Shown: positions 8,216-17,474, numbered from the stretch's first letter. The stretch: 64,000 bases of DNA from Lewinellaceae bacterium (GCA_020636105.1 JACJYL010000001.1:4030001-4094000), one strand, 5' to 3'. Notes: generated by a model not told the origin, from the sequence alone. Numbers and translations are program-made.

Positions 8216-8965
8216 TCAATCCAATTTCTTCAGCGCTTTCTGCGCCTCTGCGTAATGTCCGCTCCCTTCGGGAATTTGCATCAGGTAATCCTTACAGGTT
8301 TTTGTATCTCCTTTTTTTAATGCCGTAAGTGCAAGGTACCAGACAGCTTCCGTTTTATAGGCCGTATCCGAGGTACTTATTTGCTGAAATAAAGTTCCGG
8401 CTTTGTCATATTCATTGGTTTCCAGCAGGCAAATGCCGAGGTAAAACCAGGCTTGTGTGTTCTCGTCGTGTGCTAAAAGGTAAGTTTGTAATGGCTGTAT
8501 CGCCCCGGCGTAATTTCCTGCATTAAAGGCTTTTTCAGCCTGAGGGAGCCATTCTTCCGTTCCGCCCATTTCTGTAAAGGAAGCTTTAGGATGATGGGCA
8601 AGGTCAGCGTATTGAAGGGATGCCGAAGGCTTAAGATAAGGCCAGGCAAATACGATGACCAGTACTACGGCCGCCGCCACCGCAATACTTCTGATCCACT
8701 GACTGCGCTGAAGGGTGATCACTTTTGCTTCTTTCTTTTCTTCCGCAAAAAATGCTTTGCTTTCCGAGGTCAGGGTTGCTTTCACCGCAGCATTTTCCTG
8801 CTCGTGTTGAAAATCCGCCGCCAAAGTGCTTTCGATCTCGCGGTAAAGCTCCAGTTCAGCCCTCAACTCCGGCTGTTCTTCCAGCGTCTTTTCAAAGGCG
8901 GCCTGATCCTCTTTGGAGAGCACTCCATTCAGATAATCGTCTATATTTTCGTAAAAATTTTCCAT
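8216..8965 (-). CDS. Membrane-anchored anti-sigma-like protein with TPR domain
   Basis: 249 residues. The N-terminal 60 residues (IDDYLNGVLSKEDQAAFEK) resemble the cytoplasmic helical region of Bacteroidota anti-sigma factors. One transmembrane helix lies near 92-110 (SIAVAAAVVLVIVFAW). The C-terminal half holds tetratricopeptide-like repeats (WLPQAEKAFNAGNYAGAIQP, AWFYLGICLLETNEYDKA, AVWYLALTALKKGDTKTC). The sigma-factor gene is upstream on the same strand, so it is probably the partner that holds that sigma factor, with the periplasmic TPR part as sensor or scaffold. This pairing is inferred from order and topology. The spacer between the two genes is filled by octamer words. Confidence 0.75.
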   Translation of the reverse strand: MENFYENIDDYLNGVLSKEDQAAFEKTLEEQPELRAELELYREIESTLAADFQHEQENAAVKATLTSESKAFFAEEKKEAKVITLQRSQWIRSIAVAAAVVLVIVFAWPYLKPSASLQYADLAHHPKASFTEMGGTEEWLPQAEKAFNAGNYAGAIQPLQTYLLAHDENTQAWFYLGICLLETNEYDKAGTLFQQISTSDTAYKTEAVWYLALTALKKGDTKTCKDYLMQIPEGSGHYAEAQKALKKLD

Positions 8966-8983
8966 TTTTTAATGCTATTTTTT

Positions 8984-9124
8984 TGATGCTGTAATGCTTC
9001 AATGCGATAATGATCTAATGCTGTGATGCTATGATGTTGGATTCATAATATCATTAAATCAAAACATCATAGTATGGTAGTATCAGAACATCGAAGTTCA
9101 AACCATCGTAGTATCAAAATATCA
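8984..9124 (-). repeat. Two opposed octamer arrays between the sigma and anti-sigma-like genes
   Basis: From the sigma-factor stop codon (9122-9124) the minus strand reads about eleven words of the TGATNNTN type down to 9038, one of them 7 bases long. From 8984 to 9039 the plus strand reads seven 8-base words such as TGATGCTG and TAATGCTG. The two arrays meet near 9038 and are in opposite orientation, so a transcript across them could fold back on itself. Nearly the whole intergenic spacer consists of these words. Confidence 0.75.
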
Positions 9125-9712
9125 AACCATCAATAATTGATACTCCGGGCTCTCCCTCACGAGTTCGGTCAGTTTTTTCATACAGACCGATTTTCGTTTG
9201 CGCAGGTAAGCATAGGTAACGTTGAGCATTTCCGCTACTTTTTCCATAGGCTTTACCGTCCAGGAAAGTTTCAGTACTTCGCGGCAGCCTTCGCTCAGTT
9301 CAGCTAGTTTTTCTTTGAACAAAGCTTCTTTCCTGGCCACCAGGTCAAAGGCTTCCGAAGTTTCATTCACTTCCACATCGGCTACCTCATCATATCCCTG
9401 CATATCCGAAAATGTTACCATCTTTCCGGAAGGTTTATTCAGTTTATTCACCCAGCGGCGGTAAGCCATCATTTTTATAAAGGCATCAAACGGGCAGGTA
9501 AGCAAAAACTTTCCTTTACGGGCCAGGGCACAAATTTCCATCAGCAATTCATTGAAAAGATCTTCTGCATCGTGAACGTTACCGCTGTTCCGGATGACAA
9601 TGGATTTTACACTTCCCGAAAACCGGGTGTAAATCTCCCGAATGAGCCGATGATCATTTTCGAGCAGTGCCGTAACGTAACGTTGATCTTCGTGGGCGGT
9701 TTTTCCCTCCAT
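9122..9712 (-). CDS. ECF-type sigma-70 family RNA polymerase sigma factor
   Basis: 196 residues. Region 2 is at about 20-90 (DAEDLFNELLMEIC), and a region 4 helix-turn-helix at about 130-190 (LSEGCREVLKLSW and MEKVAEMLNVTYAYLRKRK). The absence of region 1 and 3 places it among ECF sigma factors. The TPR-bearing anti-sigma-like gene follows on the same strand and probably controls it. The target regulon is not visible from the window. The ATG at 9712 leads directly into a normal N-terminus. The stop codon is the first unit of an octamer array. Confidence 0.9.
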   Translation of the reverse strand: MEGKTAHEDQRYVTALLENDHRLIREIYTRFSGSVKSIVIRNSGNVHDAEDLFNELLMEICALARKGKFLLTCPFDAFIKMMAYRRWVNKLNKPSGKMVTFSDMQGYDEVADVEVNETSEAFDLVARKEALFKEKLAELSEGCREVLKLSWTVKPMEKVAEMLNVTYAYLRKRKSVCMKKLTELVRESPEYQLLMV

Positions 9713-9789
9713 AATATTGGGTTCAATTTTTTTATAAAATTACAAAAATGCCGGAAATAAGGGTAACAATGTGAAAATGACAGGATATT

Positions 9790-9825
9790 AGGTTGGTTAC
9801 TGGTTACTGGTTGCTCGGTTGCAAG
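9790..9825 (-). repeat. Short TTACTGG heptamer cluster
   Basis: TTACTGG at 9797 and 9804, TTGCTCG at 9811 and, after one base, TTGCAAG at 9819. Same word family as the arrays at 3772-4060, but here upstream of the sigma-factor gene rather than at a stop codon. Confidence 0.5.
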
Positions 9826-9896
9826 GTGACATTTTCCTAGGACAAGGCAAGCGAGTGAGTAAAAGAGGCCGTCCCCACGCTGGAGCTAAGCCTTAC

Positions 9897-9959
9897 TTTA
9901 GCCTTTAGCCTTTAATCTTTAGCCTTTAATCTTTAGCCTTTAATCTTTAGCCTTTAAGA
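9897..9959 (-). repeat. Nine heptamers TTTAGCC / TTTAATC
   Basis: Plus-strand words TTTAGCC and TTTAATC alternate without gaps from 9897 to 9952, followed by a variant TTTAAGA. The array lies 54 bases behind the stop codon of the SpoIIM-like gene. Period exactly 7. Confidence 0.75.
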
Positions 9960-10012
9960 TTTCTCTCCCCATAATCCCTAAACATGCGGGGGTGGCGTAA
10001 TGCTGCCCCTTT

Positions 10013-11866
10013 TTATTCTCTTTCAAGTCCCTTGATGCGTCGCTTCAAGCCGATCGATTTGATATTGCGAAAAAGTTCTCCGGCTTCGTTGATCTCCGAA
10101 AGGCTGTAATAAGCAAGTCCCACTCCTGTGGCCATCAGGATCAACAAGAGGTTGAGCAAAAATATATTAAAAAAAGTAAGCAAGACAATGGTCAGAGAAT
10201 CCATGGTGGACTGATCGAAATGGACGATCCAGTTGATGATCTGGAAAAAGAAATTCACCAGGGCGGTATCCGCCAGGGAATAAAAAAACAGTCCTGCGAT
10301 GAAAACGAGGTTGAAAATGCCCAGCAATTTTCCATAATTGCCGGCCAGGATCATCTGCATTCTTGAAAAGGCTTTGAAAATATTGATTTGTTCCCGCTGA
10401 GCAGTGAAATACCAAAGGAGTACAACCGGGACCACGAAAATCATGAGGATCACGGTAAATCCGGAATTGAACCAAAGAACCAATTCGATCATACCGGCAG
10501 TGATGATTGCCGTAATCATGTTGGTCAGGTGGTTCATCCGGCGTGTTTTTTCGATAAATTGTTCTTCTTTCCGCAGCAGGGTAAACGTCACGAAAGTAAT
10601 CACAGCAATACTGCCCCACATCAGCCATGGCATATAATGGATCACTTCCGAAGAAAAGAATTTATTCAGAACGCTTAAGGTTCCGAACAAATAGGTGGGG
10701 AAATAAAACAAACTAACGGGATCTTCCTCCGTAAGGGCAAAGGTCATTACGGTAAACAGGGCACTCACCATAGCGGCGGATAATAAAAGAACCCCCACGT
10801 TTTTTTTAAAAAAGATAAACACCTCTCCAAAGAGGGAAGCAACATCCTTGATCCGCAGAAAATCAATAAACTGGTCCTTATCCGGCGGCACCCGAACTTC
10901 TGACAGAGGTTTTTCAAAGCCCTTTTTGGCCAGCATCCACGGGTACCAGACGAAATACGTCAGGATGAATATCAGGCAAATCAGGATAAAGATGGCCCTG
11001 ATAAAATCCGGTGTCTCGGTGTGGCGGGTAAGATAGCCTTCAAAAAAACCGGCCAGCATAATGATGGGCATAATGCCTACCATGATCTTGATTCCTCGTC
11101 TTGCCGACTGCTGGAAAGCTTTGGCCCGGGAATAGTTGCCCGGAAATACCAGTCCTCGTCCCATGGTGATCCCTGCGGCCCCGGCGATGACCATGGCGGA
11201 CATCTCCAGCGTTCCGTGTATCCATATCGTGAGAAAAGATTCCCAAAACAGCCCCCGGGCGATAAAAAAATACTGGAAAGCCCCCACCATAATGCCGTTG
11301 CGGATGATATGAATGATGCTGCCGATGGAAAAAAAGGCTCCAAAGGCAAATATCAGGAAAGAAACAAAAAGGTTGTTAATGGTAATTCCCAGAGTCATCC
11401 CAAAGGCTCCTTTGTCTTTGTACACCGCCATAGGGTCGCCGGAGGCAATATTATCGACCGTCATTTCCACATAATCAGGCCCGAGAATGACTTCGGCGAA
11501 TTCGGGGTCCATGGCAGAAGAAAGCAGCCCAATGGCCATCGATAATACAAAGACGAAAAAGGAAATCCGGAAAGCTACCCGCGACTCATGCATCAATTGG
11601 GGCAGTTCGTCTTTCCAGAAATTTACGAAACGCCCTCGAAATGATTTTTTGTTTTTGTATATCCTGTTAAACACTCGCTGCGCCAGCCCATTGAGGTAAA
11701 CCCTAACCGACCGGTTGGGATAAAAAGTGCGGGAAAAAGAGAGGTCATCCGTAATCTGTATAAAAAGATCATTTAGTTCTTCCGGATTTTCAGTTCCTCT
11801 TTCGAGTACTTTTTCAAACTCTTTCCATTTCTCCTGGTTCTGCTCAATAAATTTTGTTTCGCGCAT
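10013..11866 (-). CDS. Stage II sporulation protein M-like (DUF95) membrane protein
   Basis: 617 residues when started at the ATG at 11866 (MRETKFIEQNQEKWKEFE). A longer frame upstream has no family resemblance, and a TATATTTG -7 element at 11901-11908 would start transcription inside it, so the shorter start is chosen. The N-terminal third matches SpoIIM/DUF95 (NLFVSFLIFAFGAFFSIGS; a following segment with WIHGTLEMSAMVIAGAAG). The rest adds several more transmembrane segments. Outside sporulating bacteria, SpoIIM-like proteins commonly sit beside RDD proteins, as here (divergent, 147 bases). The role is unknown; no sporulation is implied. Confidence 0.82.
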   Translation of the reverse strand: MRETKFIEQNQEKWKEFEKVLERGTENPEELNDLFIQITDDLSFSRTFYPNRSVRVYLNGLAQRVFNRIYKNKKSFRGRFVNFWKDELPQLMHESRVAFRISFFVFVLSMAIGLLSSAMDPEFAEVILGPDYVEMTVDNIASGDPMAVYKDKGAFGMTLGITINNLFVSFLIFAFGAFFSIGSIIHIIRNGIMVGAFQYFFIARGLFWESFLTIWIHGTLEMSAMVIAGAAGITMGRGLVFPGNYSRAKAFQQSARRGIKIMVGIMPIIMLAGFFEGYLTRHTETPDFIRAIFILICLIFILTYFVWYPWMLAKKGFEKPLSEVRVPPDKDQFIDFLRIKDVASLFGEVFIFFKKNVGVLLLSAAMVSALFTVMTFALTEEDPVSLFYFPTYLFGTLSVLNKFFSSEVIHYMPWLMWGSIAVITFVTFTLLRKEEQFIEKTRRMNHLTNMITAIITAGMIELVLWFNSGFTVILMIFVVPVVLLWYFTAQREQINIFKAFSRMQMILAGNYGKLLGIFNLVFIAGLFFYSLADTALVNFFFQIINWIVHFDQSTMDSLTIVLLTFFNIFLLNLLLILMATGVGLAYYSLSEINEAGELFRNIKSIGLKRRIKGLERE

Positions 11867-12013
11867 TGTTGCCGGATAAATTGAAATGTGGGTAACTTTG
11901 CAAATATAATAATTAAGTGGGAAGTCTATAGAAATCGGGGGGGAGACTGAAACAACTGGAACACCCCTGACCTGGCGGTACGGGATGGATAATTGGAACA
12001 CAAGAATAATTGA

Positions 12014-12757
12014 ATGCAGACTATATTTATAAAAACCAGTCAGAACGTAACCATTGAGTATGAACTGGCAACGCTTTGGGAGCGGTTGCTGGCCCTTCTG
12101 CTCGACATGGTCATCGTTTATGTTTTTGACCTTATACTGGTGACGCTGCTTAGGGCTGCCTTCTTTTCAAATGCTGAATCCTCTTTGCTGTTGAGTGTGC
12201 TTTACGGCTTGCTGCCGATCGTTATTTTCCTGATTTACCAGTTTGCGATGGAAGCCCTGGCTGATGGGCAAACGCTGGGTAAGAGAGCTTTAAAGATTAA
12301 AGTACTGCGGCTCAACATGGACGGTTCCGGGTTAAGTGATTATATGTTGAGATCTATTTTTTATTTGATTGATCTTTTTTTTTCGGCAGGCATCCTGGCG
12401 GCGTTGTTGATCTCCACTACCAAAAAGAGGCAAAGGCTGGGCGATATGACTGCCAACACGACGGTGGTCAAACTCGAGCCATCCTATCCCCTGAAACTCG
12501 AGGATATTCTCAAGATCAGCACCCTTGACGATTATCAACCCGTTTATCCCGAGGTGAGAAATCTCAGTGAAAAAGACATGCTTTTGATCAAGGGGACCAT
12601 CGTCAGGTTTTCAAAACATAAAAACCAGGCCCATCGTAAAGCTGTGAATGATTTGGCTTTACACCTTCGGCAAATCCTCGATATCCCCGATATTCCAAGA
12701 GACAGGATCGGGTTTTTAAAAACACTGATCAAGGATTATATCGTTTTAACAAGATAA
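12014..12757 (+). CDS. RDD-family membrane protein
   Basis: 247 residues. An RDD domain occupies about 15-150: ATLWERLLALLLDMVIVYVF at the start, GQTLGKRALKIKV in the middle and KRQRLGDMTANTTVV at the end of the membrane part. The C-terminal 90 residues are soluble. RDD proteins are small inner-membrane proteins, some linked to sodium/proton exchange, most uncharacterised. It is divergent from the SpoIIM-like gene, a pairing common in Bacteroidota and Actinobacteria. The methyltransferase gene follows 28 bases after its stop. Confidence 0.85.
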   Translation: MQTIFIKTSQNVTIEYELATLWERLLALLLDMVIVYVFDLILVTLLRAAFFSNAESSLLLSVLYGLLPIVIFLIYQFAMEALADGQTLGKRALKIKVLRLNMDGSGLSDYMLRSIFYLIDLFFSAGILAALLISTTKKRQRLGDMTANTTVVKLEPSYPLKLEDILKISTLDDYQPVYPEVRNLSEKDMLLIKGTIVRFSKHKNQAHRKAVNDLALHLRQILDIPDIPRDRIGFLKTLIKDYIVLTR

Positions 12758-12785
12758 TTTAAACAATCCCCCGGTGCTGTCGAGC

Positions 12786-14219
12786 ATGGGAAAACAGAAA
12801 AAAATGGCTAGAAAAAAGCAGAAAAATGTTATTGTGGAGCAGGTGTCCTTTACCGGGATTGCAGACCGGGGAAAAAGCATAGGCCGAAATGAAGAAGGAA
12901 GGGTGTTTTTTGCCCAGGATGTAGCCCCCGGGGATGTAGCCGATCTGCTCATTATCAAAAAGAAAAATGAGTATCGCGAGGGCGTTCCCGTGAAATTCCA
13001 CAAATACTCGGAAGAGCGTGTTGAGCCTTTTTGTAAACATTTTGGCACCTGCGGAGGGTGTAAATGGCAACACATCACTTATGAAGCCCAGGCAAAATAC
13101 AAACACGATGTGGTTGAAAATAACCTTAGGCGTATCGGGAAAATCGAAGTCGCTGATTTCAGACCTTTAATGAAAGCCAAAGACACCGTTTATTATCGCA
13201 ATAAGCTGGAATTTGCTTTTTCCAATAAAAGATGGCTCACCAAAGAAGAATTGAATACCGATATTTCGAATGAGGAAGATGTATTGGGCTTTCACCGGGC
13301 CGGGGCTTTTGATAAAATTCTCGATATCGATCATTGTTGGCTGCAGTCCGAACTTTCCAATGAAATTCGAAATGGCATTAAAAAAATTGGCCTTGACCAA
13401 AAATTGCCGTTTTTTGATCTCCGCCAAAACAAGGGGTTTCTGCGCCACATCCTCATCCGCACCTCCTCCTTGGGGGAATTGATGCTGATCGTCAGTATTC
13501 ATGAAAATGATCCGGACCGAATCAACCCTTTCCTGGATGAAATATTGAAACAGTTCCCACAGATCACCACCCTCATTTACTGTATCAATCCAAAACTCAA
13601 CGACTTTCTGCTCGACCTGGAAATGGTTACGTATCACGGACCGGGTTACATCCAGGAACGGCTCGGTCATGTGCTCTTCAGGATCGGCCCTAAATCCTTC
13701 TTCCAGACCAATACCGGTCAGGCAAAAGAATTGTATGATGTGGTCGTGGATTTTGCGGAATTGAAGGGAGATGAAAATGTGTATGACCTTTATACAGGTT
13801 TGGGAAGTATTGCCCTTTATGTGGCCAAAAACTGTAAGCAGGTGGTCGGGATCGAAGAAGTGGAAGATGCGATAGAAGATGCTAAAGTCAACGCGAAATT
13901 GAACGATATCGACAATGCCGTTTTTTATGCCGGTGATGTCAAAGACATACTGACGGAAGATTTTTCCCGAAAACACGGCAAACCTGATCTGCTCATCACT
14001 GACCCGCCCCGTGCAGGAATGCATGCCAAGGTGGTAGAGATGTTGCTCCAGCTGGAGGCTCCGCGAATGGTTTATGTAAGTTGTAATCCGGCCACCCAGG
14101 CCAGGGATCTGAACCTGCTCAAGGAAAAGTACGATGTGCTCAAAGCGCAGCCTGTTGATATGTTTCCGCATACCCATCATATTGAAAATGTGGTCCTGCT
14201 GCAATTGAGGAAAGAGTGA
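12786..14219 (+). CDS. rlmD: 23S rRNA (uracil-5)-methyltransferase, RlmD/TrmA family
   Basis: 477 residues from ATG 12786 (MGKQKKMARKKQ); a GTG at 12774 and an ATG at 12804 are alternatives. A TRAM domain covers about 12-70. Iron-sulfur ligands are visible as Cys83, Cys89 and Cys92 (CKHFGTCGGC) and Cys184 (DHCWL), the four-cysteine pattern of RlmD. The SAM fold follows (DLYTGLGSIALYVA), then DPPRAGMH and the nucleophile motif VSCNPATQARDL. The enzyme makes 5-methyluridine in 23S rRNA; whether it is RlmD or RlmC cannot be fixed by motif alone. Octamer words start at its TGA stop. Confidence 0.9.
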   Translation: MGKQKKMARKKQKNVIVEQVSFTGIADRGKSIGRNEEGRVFFAQDVAPGDVADLLIIKKKNEYREGVPVKFHKYSEERVEPFCKHFGTCGGCKWQHITYEAQAKYKHDVVENNLRRIGKIEVADFRPLMKAKDTVYYRNKLEFAFSNKRWLTKEELNTDISNEEDVLGFHRAGAFDKILDIDHCWLQSELSNEIRNGIKKIGLDQKLPFFDLRQNKGFLRHILIRTSSLGELMLIVSIHENDPDRINPFLDEILKQFPQITTLIYCINPKLNDFLLDLEMVTYHGPGYIQERLGHVLFRIGPKSFFQTNTGQAKELYDVVVDFAELKGDENVYDLYTGLGSIALYVAKNCKQVVGIEEVEDAIEDAKVNAKLNDIDNAVFYAGDVKDILTEDFSRKHGKPDLLITDPPRAGMHAKVVEMLLQLEAPRMVYVSCNPATQARDLNLLKEKYDVLKAQPVDMFPHTHHIENVVLLQLRKE

Positions 14220-14240
14220 TGGATTGATGTTATGATCTTA
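14217..14240 (+). repeat. Three TGAT octamers starting at the rlmD stop codon
   Basis: TGATGGAT, TGATGTTA and TGATCTTA follow each other with no gap; the first TGA is the stop codon. Same arrangement as at 1441 and at 9124. Confidence 0.6.
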
Positions 14241-14382
14241 CGTACTAAGATTTTGTCCAAACGCCTCAAAAATTCTGAAAACTCCAAAATCCTGAAAATC
14301 CTGATCCAAACAGTGGGTGGATGTGCTGATTTTCAGTTTGCCGATAGGATTAAATTAAAAAAACGCTTAAATTAGCTGACCT

Positions 14383-14733
14383 GTGAATGATAATCTATAT
14401 TTTGACAACCTGCAAAAGAGCCTGGAAGCTCACTTGGAGCTGATGCAAAATACGGCTGAGGCTATAATTGACCAGGATATTTCAAACTATCCGATATTTC
14501 TGGTGAATACGGACCCCCCGCCTTTGGGCATCAATATTGAGGTTTTTGATTTTGATGGAAAAAGTTGGATCATCAGTGCTACGACCCTTGAAGAACTGGC
14601 CACCAAAGGGGTAGTCGAAATGGAAAAAGTGGACGATTTTAAAGTGGTTTACCGAAAAAACGATCATGCACTCTGCCTGTTGATTTCGGCAGAAGAGGTG
14701 GCCCTGTTTATTTTTATGCCGAAGCAAGGATAA
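14383..14733 (+). CDS. Small protein of unknown function
   Basis: 116 residues from a GTG start at 14383. Acidic, soluble, with alternating helix and strand and no transmembrane segment or signal peptide. I do not recognise a family. The sequence has segments such as LVNTDPPPLGINIEVFDFDG that look like a compact alpha/beta domain. It stands alone between rlmD and the hybrid kinase. Coding is supported by a clean frame and biased third positions rather than by homology. Confidence 0.6.
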   Translation: MNDNLYFDNLQKSLEAHLELMQNTAEAIIDQDISNYPIFLVNTDPPPLGINIEVFDFDGKSWIISATTLEELATKGVVEMEKVDDFKVVYRKNDHALCLLISAEEVALFIFMPKQG

Positions 14734-14875
14734 TTACTTAAGCGACCCCGATAATCTATATACTACATACTACACACCAACATTCGCAATCATCCTCCCA
14801 AACGGCAGGCTCACCATGGCACCGTAACAGGGATAGTGTATTGCACCCATTTTATTAGAAAAAGAGAAAACGCAC

Positions 14876-16813
14876 ATGCAAAATTTAAAGGCTGATACAA
14901 AATCTATGATAAAAATTCTCTTTATAGAAGACGATCTCGCCTATGCCAGGCTGGTGGAAGTCTTATTGGACGATTCGGGATTGATGGATTGCGAGCTGAT
15001 CAACGCGCCTTCGTTGAAGGAAGGCCTGGAACTGCTCAAAAACAACGATGATTTTTCGGCCATCCTGCTCGATCTGACCCTGCCTGACAGTGCCGGTTTT
15101 GAAACGCTGGAAACGATCGTCAATAAATATCCTCAAAAGAATATCATTGTGCTTACCGGTGCCAAAGATGAGGCACTTGGCGTCAAGTCTGTACAATTCG
15201 GAGCCCAGGATTACCTCGTTAAAGGTGAATTTGATGAACGCCAGCTGACGAAAACCCTGCGTTACTCAATAGAACGGAACAATATCCTTAGTCGACTGGA
15301 AGAAGCCCAGCGTATCGCCAGGATCGGCCACTGGGAATATCGTCCGGAAGATGACTTCTTTACCGCCTCCAACGGAGTTTACCGTATTTTCGGTATCGAT
15401 CCGGCCGATGAGGCCTTTTCCATAGAAGATATAAAATCAACAGGAAGTCCTTTCCATCCTCTTTTGCAAATGGTGGATGAGGCCATTAAGCGCAAGAAAG
15501 TGCGTAAAGAGGCCCGCATACGGCTTGCCAATAATTCCACGAGATTCGTTTCTATGACCTGCGAGGCTTCCCTGACTCCCGACGGAACCTATATTTTCTC
15601 CGGCATCATCCAGGATATCACGGAACAAAAACGAGCCGAAGAGTTGCGCAAGTCGAGGGATATGGCCCAGCAATCGGCCAAGATCAAGGAGCAGATTTTT
15701 GCCAACGTAAGCCATGAGATGCGCACGCCGATGAATGCCATCCAGGGCATGGTCAACCTGATGTTTCAAACCGAACTCGATAAAGAACAAAAACAATATG
15801 CTGATTCCATCAAGGAATCCTCTGACGTACTGCTGGCCATCATCAATGACATTCTGGAAATATCTTCCATTCAGAATGAGAAGATTTTCTTTGAAGAGAT
15901 TGAATTCGATTTACATACAGTTTTGGACAATATCGCTGATACCTTCAGACCTAAAATTGAAACCAAAGATCTGAATTTTAAACTGGAAGTGGATCCGCGG
16001 ATTCAGTGGAACCTCCGGGGCGACAAACTTAAATTAAACCAGGTATTGCTCAACCTCGTTGGCAATGCCATCAAATTTACCGACCAGGGCAGCATCTCCA
16101 TTTTTGCAGATGTGCTCGAAAACGCCCGTGATTTTGCCAAAATCCGTTTTCGCATACAGGACACCGGGATCGGCGTGGCCCATGACAAACAAGGCCTTAT
16201 TTTTGAAGCTTTTACCCGGGTGCTTTCCAAAAATCACCATTCGGAAGGTACCGGACTGGGGCTTTCCATCGCTAAAAAACTCGTGGAACGGCAGGGAGGA
16301 AATATTGGTGTGGAAAGTGAAGAAGGGGCGGGTTCCGTATTTTTCTTTGAACTTACCTTTGGAAAGGGAGCCTCTTTGAACGAACCGGCCAAAGTGATTC
16401 CCCAGTTCGATAAATTAGGGGAAAAGATTTCACGGAGTTTTAAAGTGCTTATCGTTGAAGACCACAAAATGAACCAGCTGGTCATGCAAAAGACACTGGA
16501 GAAACAATGGGAAAAGGTGGAAGTAGCCGTTGCCAATAACGGGAATGAGGCTATTGCCTTTCTGGAAAAACAAGCGGTGGATATCATTTTGATGGATATA
16601 CAAATGCCCATCAGGAATGGTTTTGAAACGACAGAGTATGTGCGCAAAAAAATGCCTGCTGAGATCGCCAATATTCCCATCCTGGCCATGACGGCCTGGC
16701 AATATGGCAATACCCAGGAAGATTACCGAAAATTCGGCTTTGACGACTACATCCTGAAACCTTTCGATCCGGAAACGCTTTTCCAGAAGATCGAACATTT
16801 TTTGGATCGCTAA
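14876..16813 (+). CDS. Hybrid sensor histidine kinase (REC-PAS-HisKA-HATPase-REC)
   Basis: 645 residues, no transmembrane segment, so a cytoplasmic kinase. Domains in order: receiver 1 (12-130, phospho-Asp66 in LLDLTLPDS), PAS/PAC (about 140-252), HisKA (His280 in NVSHEMRTPMNAI), HATPase (NQVLLNLVGNAIKFT, DTGIGV, GTGLGLSIAKKLV), and receiver 2 (about 522-640, Asp574 in ILMDIQMP). A leading receiver plus trailing receiver makes it a likely middle step of a phosphorelay. An ATG at 14906 (MIKILFIEDD) is an alternative start. Its stop codon overlaps the stop of the convergent XRE gene by two bases (16811-16812). No dedicated output regulator is adjacent. Confidence 0.9.
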   Translation: MQNLKADTKSMIKILFIEDDLAYARLVEVLLDDSGLMDCELINAPSLKEGLELLKNNDDFSAILLDLTLPDSAGFETLETIVNKYPQKNIIVLTGAKDEALGVKSVQFGAQDYLVKGEFDERQLTKTLRYSIERNNILSRLEEAQRIARIGHWEYRPEDDFFTASNGVYRIFGIDPADEAFSIEDIKSTGSPFHPLLQMVDEAIKRKKVRKEARIRLANNSTRFVSMTCEASLTPDGTYIFSGIIQDITEQKRAEELRKSRDMAQQSAKIKEQIFANVSHEMRTPMNAIQGMVNLMFQTELDKEQKQYADSIKESSDVLLAIINDILEISSIQNEKIFFEEIEFDLHTVLDNIADTFRPKIETKDLNFKLEVDPRIQWNLRGDKLKLNQVLLNLVGNAIKFTDQGSISIFADVLENARDFAKIRFRIQDTGIGVAHDKQGLIFEAFTRVLSKNHHSEGTGLGLSIAKKLVERQGGNIGVESEEGAGSVFFFELTFGKGASLNEPAKVIPQFDKLGEKISRSFKVLIVEDHKMNQLVMQKTLEKQWEKVEVAVANNGNEAIAFLEKQAVDIILMDIQMPIRNGFETTEYVRKKMPAEIANIPILAMTAWQYGNTQEDYRKFGFDDYILKPFDPETLFQKIEHFLDR

Positions 16814-17010
16814 TCCGATTCCTCCAGTTGGAAAATTGCTTCTATGGGTTTTTCAAAAACGCGGGCCAGCTTTAAGGCTAAAACCGTTGACGGGACATAT
16901 TTGCCTGATTCAATGGCGTTTATGGACTGTCGGCTCACCCCGATAAGTTGGGCAAGTTGTTCCTGGGTGATGTTTTTTATGGCTCTTTCAACTCTTATGT
17001 TATTCTTCAT
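16810..17010 (-). CDS. XRE-family helix-turn-helix regulator
   Basis: 66 residues, consisting almost wholly of a Cro/CI-type helix-turn-helix (ITQEQLAQLIGVSRQSINAI, then YVPSTVLALKLARVFEKPIE). This is the short YgzD-like type often paired with a small membrane protein. The upstream membrane gene overlaps its start by four bases (ATGA type), so the pair is translationally coupled. Palindromes with TGTAA/TTACA half-sites in front of the pair suggest self-control. The stop codon overlaps the convergent kinase stop. Confidence 0.88.
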   Translation of the reverse strand: MKNNIRVERAIKNITQEQLAQLIGVSRQSINAIESGKYVPSTVLALKLARVFEKPIEAIFQLEESD

Positions 17011-17474
17011 GCCACTCGTTTTTTAGTTCTTATCATAATGATATTAAACCTGATAATGAATAAAATCAGCAGGGAATACATGTTTAAAAGCATCGCATTA
17101 AAAAATACGAATCCGTAAACAAAAACAAGGCAAAATAAAATAAAAATAACGTTAACATAAGTAGCCCATAACAAGGATTCAAGCCTCAGTTTCATAATAA
17201 ATTCATCTTCTTCCTTTTCTTTCGAAAAAGCGACCAGGACTGCTCCGACTAAAAGTAAAATGCCAATGATTTCATCGGTTAGGTTATTATCGATCATGAC
17301 TGCGAATTTTGAGCCTTTTATGAGTTCATCATTAAAAAGGGCGAAAACCCTGGCTTCCAAAAAATTCCATTCAAATTCGCTGGCCATGTAAAAAATGCCC
17401 GCAATAAGAGCAGGTATGAAAAGTATCCACCCAATTTTTTTTAAGGCATTGGGAAATAAAAATTTTGTTTCCAT
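17007..17474 (-). CDS. Four-helix membrane protein coupled to an XRE regulator
   Basis: 155 residues with four hydrophobic segments (about 13-32, 66-86, 101-120 and 124-146). It is of the type found beside small XRE regulators in Bacteroidota and Firmicutes; the function is not established. It overlaps the regulator gene by four bases and carries the promoter for both. No catalytic or transporter motif was seen. A role as a membrane partner or signal input of the regulator is inference. Confidence 0.75.
   Translation of the reverse strand: METKFLFPNALKKIGWILFIPALIAGIFYMASEFEWNFLEARVFALFNDELIKGSKFAVMIDNNLTDEIIGILLLVGAVLVAFSKEKEEDEFIMKLRLESLLWATYVNVIFILFCLVFVYGFVFFNAMLLNMYSLLILFIIRFNIIMIRTKKRVA

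Noticed and set aside
11869..12001. 45-codon N-terminal extension of the SpoIIM-like protein
   Set aside because: A -7 promoter box lies inside it and the segment lacks family similarity; the ATG at 11866 is preferred.
13167..14204. Open frame of 345 codons on the minus strand
   Set aside because: Antisense to rlmD, which has all family motifs; the antisense protein matches nothing.
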